From contig NZ_JXDG01000012.1 of assembly GCF_000820515.1 (NCBI RefSeq), forward strand, positions 124,001 through 188,000: a stretch of 64,000 bases of DNA. Direction: 5' to 3'. Position 1 is the stretch's first letter. Every line of letters begins with the position of its first letter. Position numbers and translations under genes: made by a program. The stretch is from Pseudomonas batumici (GTDB lineage Bacteria > Pseudomonadota > Gammaproteobacteria > Pseudomonadales > Pseudomonadaceae). Positions 43,079 to 53,122 of the stretch are shown here, piece by piece. Below the pieces are notes generated by a model, which saw only the letters and a program-made list of their open reading frames with translations, was not told where the DNA came from and did no database searches.

Positions 43079-45781
43079 TCAGATACTCAGGCGCATCGTT
43101 TCAAGGGGCGGTTCGGCGTCGACGCTCAACTGTTCGACGATGGCGTCCTGCAATCGGCTGCACAGCTGCGGGTCGGACAGCGGTTGGTTGTCGGCGTCGG
43201 TAATGAAGAACACGTCTTCCACCCGCTCGCCCAAGGTGGCGATCTTGGCGTTCTGCAGCGACAGGTCGAACTCCAGGAAGATCTTGCCGATGCGCGCCAA
43301 CAGCCCGGGGCGATCCGGCGCGCTCAGCTCCAGCACCGTGACCGGCCGCTGGGCGTCGTTGTGGATGGTGACCTGGGGCGCAAAGGCGAAGTGCTTGAGC
43401 TGGCGCGGTACCCGGCGCTGGATGATGGTCGGGTAGTCGTCCGGGTTGCGCAGGGCTCCGCTCAGGCCGTCGCGGATCTGCTTGACCCGTTTCGGGTTGT
43501 CGCCGATGGAGCCGCCGTCGTTGTCCAGCACGATGTAGGTGTCGAGGGTGAACTGGCTGCTGGAGGTGATGATCCGGGCGTCGTGGATGTTCAGGTTGAG
43601 CTGGTCCATCGCGGCCACGGTCACGGCGAAGAAGTCGTGCTGGTCAGGGGCGTAGATGAAGATCTGCGTGCCGCCTTCGAACTCGCGCTGGGTGGTTTCC
43701 TTGATCAGCACCAGCGGGCCGCCATCGGCCGGCTGTTGCAGGATCGCGTCGCTGTGCCAGGCCACGTCGCCGGCGGTGTGGCGCAGGAAGTAGTCGTCGC
43801 CCAGTTGCGACCAGAGCTGCTCGACATCGTCCGGGTCGGTGCCGGCGCGCACCAGGATATCCAGGGCGGCGCTCTGGGTCTGGCGGATTTGCTCCTCGCG
43901 GTCCACCGGGTTTTCCAGGCCGCGGCGCAGGGCGCGCTTGGTCTCGGTGTAGAGCTGGCGCAACAGGCTGGCGCGCCAGGAGTTCCACAGGCTCGGGTTG
44001 GTGGCGTTGATGTCGGCGACGGTCAGCACGTACAGGTAGTCCAGGTGCACCTGGTCACCGACGGTCTGGGCGAAGTCATGGATCACCTGCGGGTCGGAGA
44101 GGTCCTTGCGCTGGGCGGTGGTGGACATCACCAGGTGGTTCTGCACCAGCCAGACGATCAGGCGGGTGTCCCACGCCGGCAGTTGGTGGCGCGCGCAGAA
44201 GGCCTCGGCATCCACTGCACCGAGTTCCGAATGGTCGCCGTGACGGCCCTTGCCGATATCGTGGTAGAGCCCGGCCATGTAGATCAGTTCCGGCTTGGGC
44301 AGCTTGGCCATGAGCTTGGCGGCCAGCGGGAATTTCTCGGAAACCTGGGTGTACTGCAGTTTGCGCAGGTGCTTGATCAGGTTCAGGGTATGGGCGTCGA
44401 CCGTATAGATGTGGAACAGGTCGTGCTGCATCTGCCCGACGATGTCGCCGAACTCCGGCAGGTAGCGCCCGAGGAGGCCGTAGCGGTTCATCCGGCGCAG
44501 GTTGCGGTGGATGCCGATCTTGCACTTGAACAGTTCGATGAACAGGCTGGTGTTGCGGATATCGTGGCGGAAGTCGTCATCGATCAGATGGCGGTTTTCC
44601 CGCAGCAGACGGATGGTGTCGGCGCGCACGCCCTTGATTTCCGGCTGCTGGGCCATCAGCACGAAGATTTCCAGCATGGCGAACGGTGTGCGCCGGAAGA
44701 CGTTGGGGTTGCTCGCCTCGATGTAGCCGTCGTGCAGCTGGAAGCGCGAGTTCAAGGGCTGCGGCGGCGCTTCGTCTTCCGGGGCGAGGATGATTTCCTC
44801 GAAGTGCTGGAGGATCAGGTCGCTGAGCTGGGCGATGCTCATGACCACCCGGTAATACTGCTGCATGAAGTTTTCGACGGCCTGCTTCGCATCGTCGCCC
44901 TTGAAACCAAGGAGCCCGGCGATGACGCGCTGGTGGTCGAACAGCAGGCGGTCCTCGGCGCGTCCGGCGAGCATGTGCAGGGCGTAGCGGACTTTCCAGA
45001 GGAATTCCTGGGACGAGGCCAGCAGGGCGTTTTCGCTCTCCACCAGAAAGCCTTCGCCGGCCAGGGCCCGCAGGTTCAGGGTGCCATACTGGCGCCGGGC
45101 GACCCAGAGAATCGTCTGGATGTCCCGCAGGCCGCCGGGCGAACCCTTGACGTTGGGTTCCAGGTTGTATTCGGTGTCGTTGTACTTGTGGTGCCGGGCC
45201 TTCTGTTCGGCGCTCTTGGCCAGGAAGAAGTCCTTGCTCGGCCACATGTGCGCCGTGCTGGTGACGTCGAGCATGCGCAGGCGCAGGTGCTCGGGGCCGG
45301 CGACGGTGCGGCTTTCCATCAGGTTGGTGATGACCGTGAGGTCGGCCCGGGCCTCTTCGGCGCACTCGTCGACCGAGCGCACGCTCTGGCCGACTTCCAG
45401 GCCGATGTCCCAGAGCAGGGTCAGGAAGCGCTCGATGGAATCGCGAAAGATCTCGTGATCGTCGTTGTCGAGCAGGATCAGCAGGTCGATGTCCGAGTAG
45501 GGGTGCAGCTCGCCGCGACCGTAGCCGCCGACCGCCACCAGGGCGATGTCGGCGTCTTCGCTCCAGCTGAACTGATCCCAGGCCTGTTGCAGGATGTTAT
45601 CGACGAACCAGGCGCGGTCTTCGATCAGGCGGCGGATATCGCGGCCGATGCGAAAGCGCTCGTCGAGCACCTCGCGGGCCTGGCGAATGGCTTTCTTGAA
45701 GGCGGCGATGGGGCTGGCCTTCAGCGCCAGTTCCGCCTGGAACTGGCCGCGGTCGAAGAGTTCGGGGTCCACCTGCGGCAT
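43079..45781 (-). CDS. glnD: [Protein-PII] uridylyltransferase/uridylyl-removing enzyme
   Basis: Senses glutamine and adds or removes UMP on PII, controlling glutamine synthetase and NtrBC. 900 residues with the full domain order. The nucleotidyltransferase domain at about 90-200 contains [20 protein letters not shown]. An HD hydrolase domain with [14 protein letters not shown] lies at about 500, and two ACT domains at the C-terminus (about 710-785 and 820-895: [26 protein letters not shown]) bind glutamine. map lies 57 bases upstream on the same strand. Confidence 0.96.
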   Translation of the reverse strand: MPQVDPELFDRGQFQAELALKASPIAAFKKAIRQAREVLDERFRIGRDIRRLIEDRAWFVDNILQQAWDQFSWSEDADIALVAVGGYGRGELHPYSDIDLLILLDNDDHEIFRDSIERFLTLLWDIGLEVGQSVRSVDECAEEARADLTVITNLMESRTVAGPEHLRLRMLDVTSTAHMWPSKDFFLAKSAEQKARHHKYNDTEYNLEPNVKGSPGGLRDIQTILWVARRQYGTLNLRALAGEGFLVESENALLASSQEFLWKVRYALHMLAGRAEDRLLFDHQRVIAGLLGFKGDDAKQAVENFMQQYYRVVMSIAQLSDLILQHFEEIILAPEDEAPPQPLNSRFQLHDGYIEASNPNVFRRTPFAMLEIFVLMAQQPEIKGVRADTIRLLRENRHLIDDDFRHDIRNTSLFIELFKCKIGIHRNLRRMNRYGLLGRYLPEFGDIVGQMQHDLFHIYTVDAHTLNLIKHLRKLQYTQVSEKFPLAAKLMAKLPKPELIYMAGLYHDIGKGRHGDHSELGAVDAEAFCARHQLPAWDTRLIVWLVQNHLVMSTTAQRKDLSDPQVIHDFAQTVGDQVHLDYLYVLTVADINATNPSLWNSWRASLLRQLYTETKRALRRGLENPVDREEQIRQTQSAALDILVRAGTDPDDVEQLWSQLGDDYFLRHTAGDVAWHSDAILQQPADGGPLVLIKETTQREFEGGTQIFIYAPDQHDFFAVTVAAMDQLNLNIHDARIITSSSQFTLDTYIVLDNDGGSIGDNPKRVKQIRDGLSGALRNPDDYPTIIQRRVPRQLKHFAFAPQVTIHNDAQRPVTVLELSAPDRPGLLARIGKIFLEFDLSLQNAKIATLGERVEDVFFITDADNQPLSDPQLCSRLQDAIVEQLSVDAEPPLETMRLSI

Positions 45782-45838
45782 CGATTGGCTTTCCTTGGGG
45801 TCTATAGGCGTTCTATATAAAGCGGCAGGTGCAAGGGA

Positions 45839-46621
45839 TCAGGCCGAGACGCGGGGGATGGTTTCATCGCTGCGCAGGGTGAAGATCTCGTAGCCGGTGT
45901 CGGTGACCAGCAGGGTGTGCTCCCACTGGGCCGACAGCTTGCGGTCCTTGGTGATCGCGGTCCAGCCGTCGCCCAGCACCTTGGTGTCGGCCTTGCCCTG
46001 GTTGATCATCGGCTCGATGGTGAAGGTCATGCCGGCCTTGAGTTCCATGCCGGTGCCGGCGCGGCCGTAGTGCAGGACCTGCGGTTCTTCGTGGAACACC
46101 TTGCCGATGCCGTGGCCACAGAACTCGCGAACCACCGAAAAACCGTTCTTTTCCGCGTGCTTCTGGATGATTTCGCCGATGTCGCCCAGGCGGCAGCCGG
46201 GCTTGACGATCTCGATGGCCTTGTACATGCATTCCTGGGTGACCTGCGACAGGCGCTCGGCCCAGACTGGTACGTTGCCGACGTGGAACATCTTGCTGGT
46301 GTCGCCGTGGTAGCCGTCCTTGATCACGGTCACGTCGATGTTCACGGTGTCGCCGTCCTTGAGCGCCTTGTCGCTCGGGATGCCGTGGCAGACCACGTGG
46401 TTGACCGAGGTGCAGATCGACTTCGGGAAACCCTTGTAGTTGAGCGGGGCGGGAATGGCCTGCTGCACGTTGACGATGTAGTCGTGGCAGATACGGTCCA
46501 GTTCCTCGGTGGTGACGCCGGGCTTGACGTATTCACCGATCATTTCCAGTACATCGGCAGCCAGGCGGCCAGCGACACGCATTTTTGCGATGTCCTCGGG
46601 GGTTTTGAGGGTGACGGTCAT
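45839..46621 (-). CDS. map: Methionine aminopeptidase (type I)
   Basis: Removes the initiator methionine from nascent proteins. 260 residues. Ligands visible: His79 in CHGIP, Asp96 in NIDVTVI, Asp107 in HGDTSKM, then HGIGKVFHEEPQ, FTIEPMI and the C-terminal WEHTLLVTDTG with its glutamate. The short N-terminus with no SH3 or zinc extension marks type Ia. It is divergent from rpsB, the usual layout in gammaproteobacteria. Confidence 0.96.
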   Translation of the reverse strand: MTVTLKTPEDIAKMRVAGRLAADVLEMIGEYVKPGVTTEELDRICHDYIVNVQQAIPAPLNYKGFPKSICTSVNHVVCHGIPSDKALKDGDTVNIDVTVIKDGYHGDTSKMFHVGNVPVWAERLSQVTQECMYKAIEIVKPGCRLGDIGEIIQKHAEKNGFSVVREFCGHGIGKVFHEEPQVLHYGRAGTGMELKAGMTFTIEPMINQGKADTKVLGDGWTAITKDRKLSAQWEHTLLVTDTGYEIFTLRSDETIPRVSA

Positions 46622-46870
46622 ACAGGCTCTCTTTCTACGCGCCGAGCGCGAATAAACACGAAGTGGGACTGAAACGGCGGTGCCGCGACGGCCGGCCGGG
46701 GTTTTCAGCCCCTTGATAGCGCGATTCTACCAGACGGACGGGGTAAACCATGAGCATCCGGCCATCGCTTCTCTCTATAAGCTGGGGCCATTCTGGCCTG
46801 AATCCGGGGCGCGCGCAAAAGCCCGGGGTGGGAAATGCGAATGCGGGTTTCGTTTTGGGCGTTGCTGTGG

Positions 46871-46876
46871 TATAAA
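46871..46876 (+). promoter_or_regulatory. rpsB promoter -10 with GC-rich discriminator
   Basis: TATAAA is followed at once by ATGCGCCGC, a GC-rich discriminator typical of stringently controlled ribosomal promoters. The -35 region (about TTTCGT, 46848-46853) is weak. Confidence 0.6.
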
Positions 46877-46881
46877 ATGCG

Positions 46882-47016
46882 CCGCTTTCCGGGGATAGCC
46901 CCGTGAAGCTTAAATCCACACACGTGTCGACACGATGACCTGGGTGCCTTCAGCTGATGCTGCTGGTTGGTCATTGGGATACGTGGAGGCCAAACCCGAC
47001 TTATCAAGGAACTATC
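46882..47016 (+). promoter_or_regulatory. rpsB 5' leader, possible S2 autoregulation site
   Basis: About 135 bases separate the predicted transcript start from the rpsB ATG, with a stable hairpin CGGGGATAGCCCCG near 46889-46902. Gammaproteobacterial rpsB-tsf mRNAs carry a conserved leader through which S2 represses its own translation. The same is inferred here. The remainder of the map-rpsB gap shows no gene. Confidence 0.45.
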
Positions 47017-47757
47017 ATGTCCCAAGTCAACATGCGCGATATGCTGAAGGCCGGTGTGCACTTCGGTCACCAGACCCGTTACTGGAACCCGAAAATGGGC
47101 AAGTACATTTTCGGCGCGCGTAACAAGATCCACATCATCAACCTTGAAAAAACCCTGCCGATGTTCAACGAAGCTCTGACCTTCGTAGAGCGCCTGGCGC
47201 AGGGCAAAAACAAGATTCTGTTCGTCGGCACCAAGCGTTCCGCTGGCAAGATCGTTGCTGAAGAAGCAGCACGTTGCGGTTCGCCGTACGTCGATCACCG
47301 CTGGTTGGGCGGCATGCTCACCAACTTCAAGACCATCCGTGCTTCCATCAAGCGTCTGCGTGACCTTGAAGTACAAGCCGAAGACGGTACTTTCGCCAAG
47401 CTGACCAAGAAAGAGGCGCTGATGCGCACTCGCGATCTGGAAAAGCTGGATCGTTCGCTGGGTGGTATCAAGGACATGGGCGGTCTGCCTGACGCACTGT
47501 TCGTGATCGACGTTGACCACGAGCGCATCGCGATCACCGAAGCCAACAAGCTGGGCATCCCGGTCATCGGCGTAGTCGATACCAACAGCAGCCCGGAAGG
47601 CGTTGACTACATCATCCCAGGCAACGATGACGCCATTCGCGCCATCCAGCTGTACATGGGTTCGATGGCTGACGCTGTGATCCGCGGTCGCAACAACGTT
47701 GCCGGTGGCACCGTCGAGTTCGCTGCTGAAGAAGCACCGGTCGCTGCAGCTGAGTAA
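47017..47757 (+). CDS. rpsB: 30S ribosomal protein S2
   Basis: 246 residues from ATG 47017 ([27 protein letters not shown]), preceded by AAGGA at 47006-47010. An in-frame upstream ATG would add 20 residues unlike the family. Conserved signatures: [40 protein letters not shown] and [24 protein letters not shown]. It binds the 30S head near the platform late in assembly. A terminator sits between it and tsf, so part of the transcription probably stops there. Confidence 0.98.
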   Translation: MSQVNMRDMLKAGVHFGHQTRYWNPKMGKYIFGARNKIHIINLEKTLPMFNEALTFVERLAQGKNKILFVGTKRSAGKIVAEEAARCGSPYVDHRWLGGMLTNFKTIRASIKRLRDLEVQAEDGTFAKLTKKEALMRTRDLEKLDRSLGGIKDMGGLPDALFVIDVDHERIAITEANKLGIPVIGVVDTNSSPEGVDYIIPGNDDAIRAIQLYMGSMADAVIRGRNNVAGGTVEFAAEEAPVAAAE

Positions 47758-47785
47758 TTGACGCCCTGGCGTTGACTCAGTAAGC

Positions 47786-47811
47786 AAAAAGGGGGCTTGG
47801 CCCCCTTTTTG
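47786..47811 (+). terminator. Terminator/attenuator between rpsB and tsf
   Basis: AAAAAGGGGGC pairs with GCCCCCTTTTT around a tiny loop, ending in a T run, 28 bases past rpsB. Confidence 0.9.
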
Positions 47812-47946
47812 CCACCTCGAAAACCGTTTGTCGGTGGTGCCGCTACAACCTTTGTAATGTGCAGCCGCTACAACGGGGTCGGGAAGAATTGAACGCCCGT
47901 TCGATCGGGTGGAATGGTTGATAACCTATCCAAGAGGAATTTTGAA

Positions 47947-48810
47947 ATGGCAGAGATTACTGCAGCGTTGGTCAAAGAACTGCGCGAGCGTACCGGCGAA
48001 GGCATGATGGACTGCAAGAAAGCCTTGACCAAGGCTGGCGGCGACATCGAGAAAGCCATTGATGACATGCGTGCTTCGGGCGCCATCAAGGCCGCCAAGA
48101 AAGCCGGCAACATTGCCGCTGAAGGCGCGATCGCCATCAAGGGCGACGGCAAGGCTGCCGTGATCCTGGAAGTGAACTCGCAGACCGACTTCCTGGCTCT
48201 GCAGGACGACTTCAAGGCTTTCGTCGCTGCCAGCGTTGAAAAAGCTTTCGCTGACAAACTGACCGACGCAGCTCCGCTGATCGCAGCTCAAGAACCGGCG
48301 CGTGAAGCCCTGGTTGCCAAAGTAGGCGAAAACGTCAACATCCGTCGCCTGGCTCGTATCGAAGGTGACGTGGTCGGCGCTTACCTGCACGGCAACAAGA
48401 TCGGTGTGGTTGTGGCCCTCAAAGGCGGCAACGAAGAGCTGGCCAAAGACGTTGCCATGCACGTTGCGGCGACCAACCCTGAGTTCCTGCTGCCATCGCA
48501 GGTTTCCGCTGAGGCCATCGAACGCGAAAAAGGCGTTTTCCTGACCCTCAACGAAGACAAGATCAAAGGCAAGCCAGCTGAAATCGTCGAAAAAATGGTC
48601 GGCGGCCGTATCAGCAAGTTCCTGGCCGAAGCCAGCCTGGTCGAGCAAGCTTTCGTCAAGAACCCGGAAGTCACCGTTGGTGCCCTGGTCAAGAAAGAAG
48701 GCGCTGAAATCGTTTCCTTCACTTACTTCAAGGTAGGTGATGGCATCGAGAAGCCAGTCGACAACTTCGCTGAAGAAGTGGCTGCTCAAGTGGCTGCCAG
48801 CAAGCAATAA
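47947..48810 (+). CDS. tsf: Elongation factor Ts
   Basis: Nucleotide-exchange factor for EF-Tu. 287 residues from ATG 47947 ([27 protein letters not shown]), with AAGAGGAA upstream; the in-frame GTG at 47914 has no such site. The UBA-like N-terminus with [12 protein letters not shown] and the [10 protein letters not shown] motif (about residues 78-87), which contacts EF-Tu, are clear. Codon choice is strongly biased (many GCT, GAA), as in highly expressed genes. Confidence 0.98.
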   Translation: MAEITAALVKELRERTGEGMMDCKKALTKAGGDIEKAIDDMRASGAIKAAKKAGNIAAEGAIAIKGDGKAAVILEVNSQTDFLALQDDFKAFVAASVEKAFADKLTDAAPLIAAQEPAREALVAKVGENVNIRRLARIEGDVVGAYLHGNKIGVVVALKGGNEELAKDVAMHVAATNPEFLLPSQVSAEAIEREKGVFLTLNEDKIKGKPAEIVEKMVGGRISKFLAEASLVEQAFVKNPEVTVGALVKKEGAEIVSFTYFKVGDGIEKPVDNFAEEVAAQVAASKQ

Positions 48811-48833
48811 GACGGTTTTCAACTGTCGACCCA

Positions 48834-48867
48834 AGAGGCTGCCCGCTTACGCGCGCAGCCTCTTTTC
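48834..48867 (+). terminator. Terminator after tsf
   Basis: AGAGGCTGC and GCAGCCTCT form a 9-bp stem with a 12-base loop and a T run, 23 bases beyond the tsf stop. Confidence 0.9.
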
Positions 48868-49014
48868 AAATGGGAGGAGAGGTTTCTCTTCTTTCTTTCG
48901 GAACCGGTTTACAAAGTCGTGTTCTGATGGCGCAGTAGTAGCGCCAAGCTAGAGTAAGCGCAGGCTGCAAACAGCTCGCAAGATTTTTTTAAAACGCCGC
49001 AGGAGAGATTCGCA

Positions 49015-49758
49015 ATGGCTCAGCAGGGCAGTGGTTATCAAGCTCGCTATAAACGCATTCTACTCAAACTTAGCGGCGAGGCCCTGATGGGCTCGGAAGA
49101 GTTCGGGATCGACCCGAAGGTTCTGGATCGCATGGCGCTGGAAGTCGGTCAACTGGTCGGCATCGGTGTGCAGGTCGGTCTGGTGATCGGTGGCGGCAAC
49201 CTGTTCCGCGGCGCCGCCTTGAGTGCCGCCGGGATGGATCGCGTCACCGGCGATCACATGGGCATGCTGGCCACTGTGATGAACGCGCTGGCAATGCGCG
49301 ACGCGCTGGAACGTGCGAATATCTCTGCCATCGTGATGTCGGCTATTTCCATGGTCGGTGTGACCGATCACTATGATCGCCGCAAGGCCATGCGCCACCT
49401 CAACAGCAAGGAAGTGGTGATTTTCGCGGCCGGCACCGGCAATCCGTTCTTCACCACGGATTCGGCGGCCTGCCTGCGTGCGATCGAAATCGATGCCGAT
49501 GTGGTGCTCAAGGCGACCAAGGTCGATGGCGTTTATACCGCGGACCCATTCAAAGACCCGCATGCCGAGAAGTTCGATCATCTGACCTACGATGAAGTGC
49601 TGGATCGCAAGCTGGGTGTCATGGACCTCACCGCTATCTGCCTGTGCCGCGACCACAAGATGCCGCTGCGCGTATTTAACATGAACAAGCCCGGCGCCCT
49701 GCTGAACATCGTGCATGGCGGTGCTGAAGGAACCCTGATCGAGGAAGGCGAACAATGA
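49015..49758 (+). CDS. pyrH: UMP kinase
   Basis: Phosphorylates UMP to UDP with ATP; hexameric and GTP-activated in bacteria. 247 residues. Motifs: [23 protein letters not shown], the [19 protein letters not shown] helix, [17 protein letters not shown], and [14 protein letters not shown] purine-rich GCAGGAGAGA precedes ATG 49015. Its stop overlaps the frr start (ATGA). Confidence 0.97.
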   Translation: MAQQGSGYQARYKRILLKLSGEALMGSEEFGIDPKVLDRMALEVGQLVGIGVQVGLVIGGGNLFRGAALSAAGMDRVTGDHMGMLATVMNALAMRDALERANISAIVMSAISMVGVTDHYDRRKAMRHLNSKEVVIFAAGTGNPFFTTDSAACLRAIEIDADVVLKATKVDGVYTADPFKDPHAEKFDHLTYDEVLDRKLGVMDLTAICLCRDHKMPLRVFNMNKPGALLNIVHGGAEGTLIEEGEQ

Positions 49759-50312
49759 TCAATGAAATCAAGAAAGACGCTCAAGAGCGCATGAAGAAGT
49801 CCCTGGAGTCCCTGGCCCACGCGTTTGGCCGGATTCGTACCGGACAGGCTCACCCGAGCATTCTGGAAGGCGTGATGGTGCCTTATTATGGTGCGGACAC
49901 CCCGATCAAGCAGGTGGCCAACATCACCGTCAAGGACGCACGCACCCTGCAGGTCGTGGCGTTCGAGCGCAACATGCTCGGTGCCGTGGACAAGGCGATC
50001 GGCAGCGCGGGCCTGAACCTCAATCCGACCAACCTGGGCGAACTGCTGCTGATCTCGATGCCGGCGCTGACCGAAGAGACCCGTCGTGGTTTCACCAAGC
50101 AGGCGCGTGAAGAGGCGGAAAACGCTCGCGTTGCCGTGCGCAATATCCGTCGCGACGTGCTCGGCGACCTGAAGGACCTGGTCAAGGAAAAAGAGATCAG
50201 TGAAGACGAAGAGCGTCGTGCGGCTGACGATATCCAGAAGCTGACCGACAAGTTCGTGGCGGAAATCGAAGTGGCCGTGAAGCAAAAAGAAGCGGACCTG
50301 ATGGCCGTATAA
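49755..50312 (+). CDS. frr: Ribosome recycling factor
   Basis: Splits post-termination ribosomes with EF-G. 185 residues, the standard length. Signatures: [28 protein letters not shown], the hinge and beta domain around [15 protein letters not shown], and the C-terminal helix with [19 protein letters not shown]. Coupled to pyrH by a four-base overlap; uppS follows after 16 bases. Confidence 0.97.
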   Translation: MINEIKKDAQERMKKSLESLAHAFGRIRTGQAHPSILEGVMVPYYGADTPIKQVANITVKDARTLQVVAFERNMLGAVDKAIGSAGLNLNPTNLGELLLISMPALTEETRRGFTKQAREEAENARVAVRNIRRDVLGDLKDLVKEKEISEDEERRAADDIQKLTDKFVAEIEVAVKQKEADLMAV

Positions 50313-50328
50313 GGGTCAGGACGTTTTC

Positions 50329-51084
50329 ATGGAAAAGACCAAGCAAGCTGTGCCGTCCGCGGTGCCGCGCCATGTTGCGATCATCATGGACGGCAATAAC
50401 CGTTGGGCGAAGAAACGCTTTTTGCCCGGTGTTGCCGGGCACAAGGCGGGCGTCGACGCGGTGCGCGCCGTCATTGAAGTGTGTGCCGAGGCCGGGGTCG
50501 AGGTATTGACCCTGTTCGCGTTCTCCAGCGAGAACTGGCAGCGCCCCGCCGATGAAGTCAGTGCCTTGATGGATCTGTTCTTCAAGGCGTTGCGCCGCGA
50601 GGCCAAGCGTCTCAATGAGAACAATATCAGCCTGCGGATCATTGGCGACCGCTCGCGCTTCCACCCTGAGTTGCAGGCGGCCATGCGCGAGGCGGAAGCG
50701 GCGACGGTCGGCAGCAATCGTTTCATTCTGCAGATCGCCGCCAACTACGGCGGGCAATGGGATATTGCCCAGGCGGCCCAGCGTCTGGCCCGTGAAGTGC
50801 AGGCCGGGCACCTGCGTCCGGACGATATTACCCCGCAACTGCTGCAGACGTGCCTGGCGACCGGCGACCTGCCGTTGCCGGACCTGTGTATCCGCACCGG
50901 TGGCGAGCATCGCATCAGCAATTTCCTGCTGTGGCAGCTGGCGTATGCCGAGCTGTATTTCTCCGACCTGTTCTGGCCGGACTTCAAACACGAGGCCATG
51001 CGCACCGCGTTGGCTGATTTTGCTTCCCGCCAGCGTCGTTTCGGTAAAACGAGCGAACAGGTCGAAGCGGGAGCCCGGTTTTAA
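50329..51084 (+). CDS. uppS: Undecaprenyl diphosphate synthase
   Basis: Cis-prenyltransferase that makes the C55 lipid carrier for peptidoglycan and O-antigen. 251 residues. The catalytic Asp21 lies in IIMDGNNRWAKKR; further motifs are FAFSSENWQRP, NYGGQWDI and DLCIRTGGEHRISNFLLWQLAY. The last base of its stop is the first base of the cdsA ATG (TAATG). Confidence 0.97.
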   Translation: MEKTKQAVPSAVPRHVAIIMDGNNRWAKKRFLPGVAGHKAGVDAVRAVIEVCAEAGVEVLTLFAFSSENWQRPADEVSALMDLFFKALRREAKRLNENNISLRIIGDRSRFHPELQAAMREAEAATVGSNRFILQIAANYGGQWDIAQAAQRLAREVQAGHLRPDDITPQLLQTCLATGDLPLPDLCIRTGGEHRISNFLLWQLAYAELYFSDLFWPDFKHEAMRTALADFASRQRRFGKTSEQVEAGARF

Positions 51085-51890
51085 TGCTCAAGCAACGCAT
51101 CATCACGGCACTCATCCTCCTGCCGATTGCCTTGTGCGGGTTTTTCCTGCTCGAAGGGGCCGGCTTTGCGCTGTTCATCGGCCTGGTCGTCACCCTCGGC
51201 GCCTGGGAATGGGCACGCCTGGCGGGGTTCGAGGCGCAGCCGGCCCGGGTGGGCTATGCGGCGCTGGTCGCGGTGCTGCTGTTCTTCATGTACATACTGC
51301 CCACCCTGGCACCCTGGGTGCTGGGGGCGGCGGTGTTGTGGTGGGGCCTGGCGGCATTCCTGGTGCTGACCTATCCGCGCACCAGCGTCCACTGGTCGAC
51401 GACTGCCAGCAAGCTGGTGATCGGCTTCCTGATCCTGTTGCCAGCCTGGCAGGGGCTGATCCTGATCAAGCAGGAGCCGTTGGGCAACTGGTTGATCATG
51501 GCGGTGATGATCCTGGTGTGGGGCGCCGATATCGGTGCCTACTTTTCCGGCAAGGCCTTCGGCAAGCGCAAGCTGGCGCCGTCGGTCAGCCCGGGCAAGA
51601 GCTGGGAGGGCGTCTATGGCGGCCTGGTCGTGAGCCTGGTGATCACCGCGGTGGTCGGGATCGTGCGCGGCTGGGGTGCGGGGCAGATGATTGCCAGCCT
51701 GCTGGGCGCGGCGCTGATCGTGGTGATCTCGGTGGTCGGTGACCTAACCGAGAGCATGTTCAAGCGCCAGTCGGGGATCAAGGACAGTAGCCATCTGTTG
51801 CCCGGGCATGGCGGTATCCTCGATCGCATCGATAGCCTGACGGCGGCCATTCCGACCTTCGCCGTGCTCCTGTGGATCGCCGCATCGTGA
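51084..51890 (+). CDS. cdsA: Phosphatidate cytidylyltransferase
   Basis: Makes CDP-diacylglycerol from phosphatidate and CTP at the inner membrane, the branch point of phospholipid synthesis. 268 residues with about seven or eight membrane helices. The signature region [27 protein letters not shown] is complete, with [20 protein letters not shown] ahead of it. Coupled to uppS by a one-base overlap and to dxr by GTGA. Confidence 0.96.
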   Translation: MLKQRIITALILLPIALCGFFLLEGAGFALFIGLVVTLGAWEWARLAGFEAQPARVGYAALVAVLLFFMYILPTLAPWVLGAAVLWWGLAAFLVLTYPRTSVHWSTTASKLVIGFLILLPAWQGLILIKQEPLGNWLIMAVMILVWGADIGAYFSGKAFGKRKLAPSVSPGKSWEGVYGGLVVSLVITAVVGIVRGWGAGQMIASLLGAALIVVISVVGDLTESMFKRQSGIKDSSHLLPGHGGILDRIDSLTAAIPTFAVLLWIAAS

Positions 51891-53077
51891 GTCGGCCACA
51901 GCAGGTTACCGTGCTGGGTGCTACCGGCTCCATCGGCTTGAGCACCCTGGATGTCATCGCGCGCCATCCGCAGCGTTACCAGGCCTTTGCCTTGAGCGGT
52001 TTCAGCCGGCTGGCGGAGCTGTTTGCCCTGTGCGTGCGGCATCGCCCACGCTATGCGGTGGTGCCTGAGGCGGCCGCGGCCCGTGGCCTGCAGGCGCAAT
52101 TACGCGACGCCGGCCTGGCGACCGTCGTGCTGGTGGGAGAGGCGGGGCTGTGCCAGGTCTCGGCCGATCCCGAGGTCGACGCGGTGATGGCGGCGATCGT
52201 CGGCGCGGCCGGCTTGCGTCCAACCCTGGCGGCGGTCGAGGCGGGCAAGAAGATCCTGCTGGCCAACAAGGAAGCGCTGGTGATGAGCGGCGCGCTGTTC
52301 ATGCAGGCGGTGCGCAAGAGCGGTTCGGTGTTGCTGCCGATCGACAGCGAACACAATGCGATTTTCCAGTGCTTGCCCCAGGATCATGCCCGTGGTCTGG
52401 CGGCGGTCGGTGTGCGCCGGATTCTTCTGACGGCCTCAGGTGGCCCCTTCCGACAAACGCCGCTGGAGGCATTGGCCGATGTCACCCCCGAACAGGCCTG
52501 CGCCCATCCCAACTGGTCGATGGGGCGCAAGATCTCGGTCGACTCGGCGAGTATGATGAACAAGGGCCTGGAACTGATCGAGGCGTGCTGGCTGTTCGAT
52601 GCCCGGCCCGCCCAGGTCGAGGTGGTGGTCCACCCGCAGAGCGTGATCCACTCGCTGGTCGATTATGTCGACGGTTCGGTGCTGGCACAGTTGGGCAACC
52701 CGGACATGCGCACGCCGATCGCCAATGCCCTGGCCTGGCCTGAGCGCATCGACTCCGGGGTGGCGCCGCTGGACCTGTTTGCCGTGGCGCGGCTGGACTT
52801 CGAAGCGCCGGACGAGCAGCGCTTTCCCTGCCTGCGTCTGGCCCGCGAGGCCGCCGAAGCCGGTGACAGTGCACCGGCGATGTTGAATGCGGCCAATGAA
52901 GTGGCGGTGGCGGCATTTCTCGAACGGCGCATCCGCTACCTCGAGATCGCGAGTATCATCGAAGAGGTGTTGAATCTGGAGCCGGTGGTCGCGGTCAATG
53001 AACTCGACGCGGTATTCGCGGCAGACGCCAAGGCTCGGGCCCTGGCTGAACAGTGGCTCAGTCGCCACGGGCGATGA
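51887..53077 (+). CDS. dxr: 1-deoxy-D-xylulose 5-phosphate reductoisomerase
   Basis: NADPH-dependent step committing DXP to the MEP isoprenoid pathway; it feeds uppS in the same operon. 396 residues from GTG 51887 ([17 protein letters not shown]), overlapping the cdsA stop as GTGA. The in-frame GTG at 51872 would overlap more and add five residues. Motifs: ANKEALVM (NADPH/metal region), the metal-binding [21 protein letters not shown] and [22 protein letters not shown]. Confidence 0.96.
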   Translation: MSRPQQVTVLGATGSIGLSTLDVIARHPQRYQAFALSGFSRLAELFALCVRHRPRYAVVPEAAAARGLQAQLRDAGLATVVLVGEAGLCQVSADPEVDAVMAAIVGAAGLRPTLAAVEAGKKILLANKEALVMSGALFMQAVRKSGSVLLPIDSEHNAIFQCLPQDHARGLAAVGVRRILLTASGGPFRQTPLEALADVTPEQACAHPNWSMGRKISVDSASMMNKGLELIEACWLFDARPAQVEVVVHPQSVIHSLVDYVDGSVLAQLGNPDMRTPIANALAWPERIDSGVAPLDLFAVARLDFEAPDEQRFPCLRLAREAAEAGDSAPAMLNAANEVAVAAFLERRIRYLEIASIIEEVLNLEPVVAVNELDAVFAADAKARALAEQWLSRHGR

Positions 53078-53122
53078 ATCTGCCTTCGGGCCTGTCGGCA
53101 CCTGGGATTGCGGAGAAAGTAA

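Noticed and set aside
43184..45820. Plus-strand open frame of 878 codons opposite glnD
   Set aside because: Shadow frame; glnD has all its domains.
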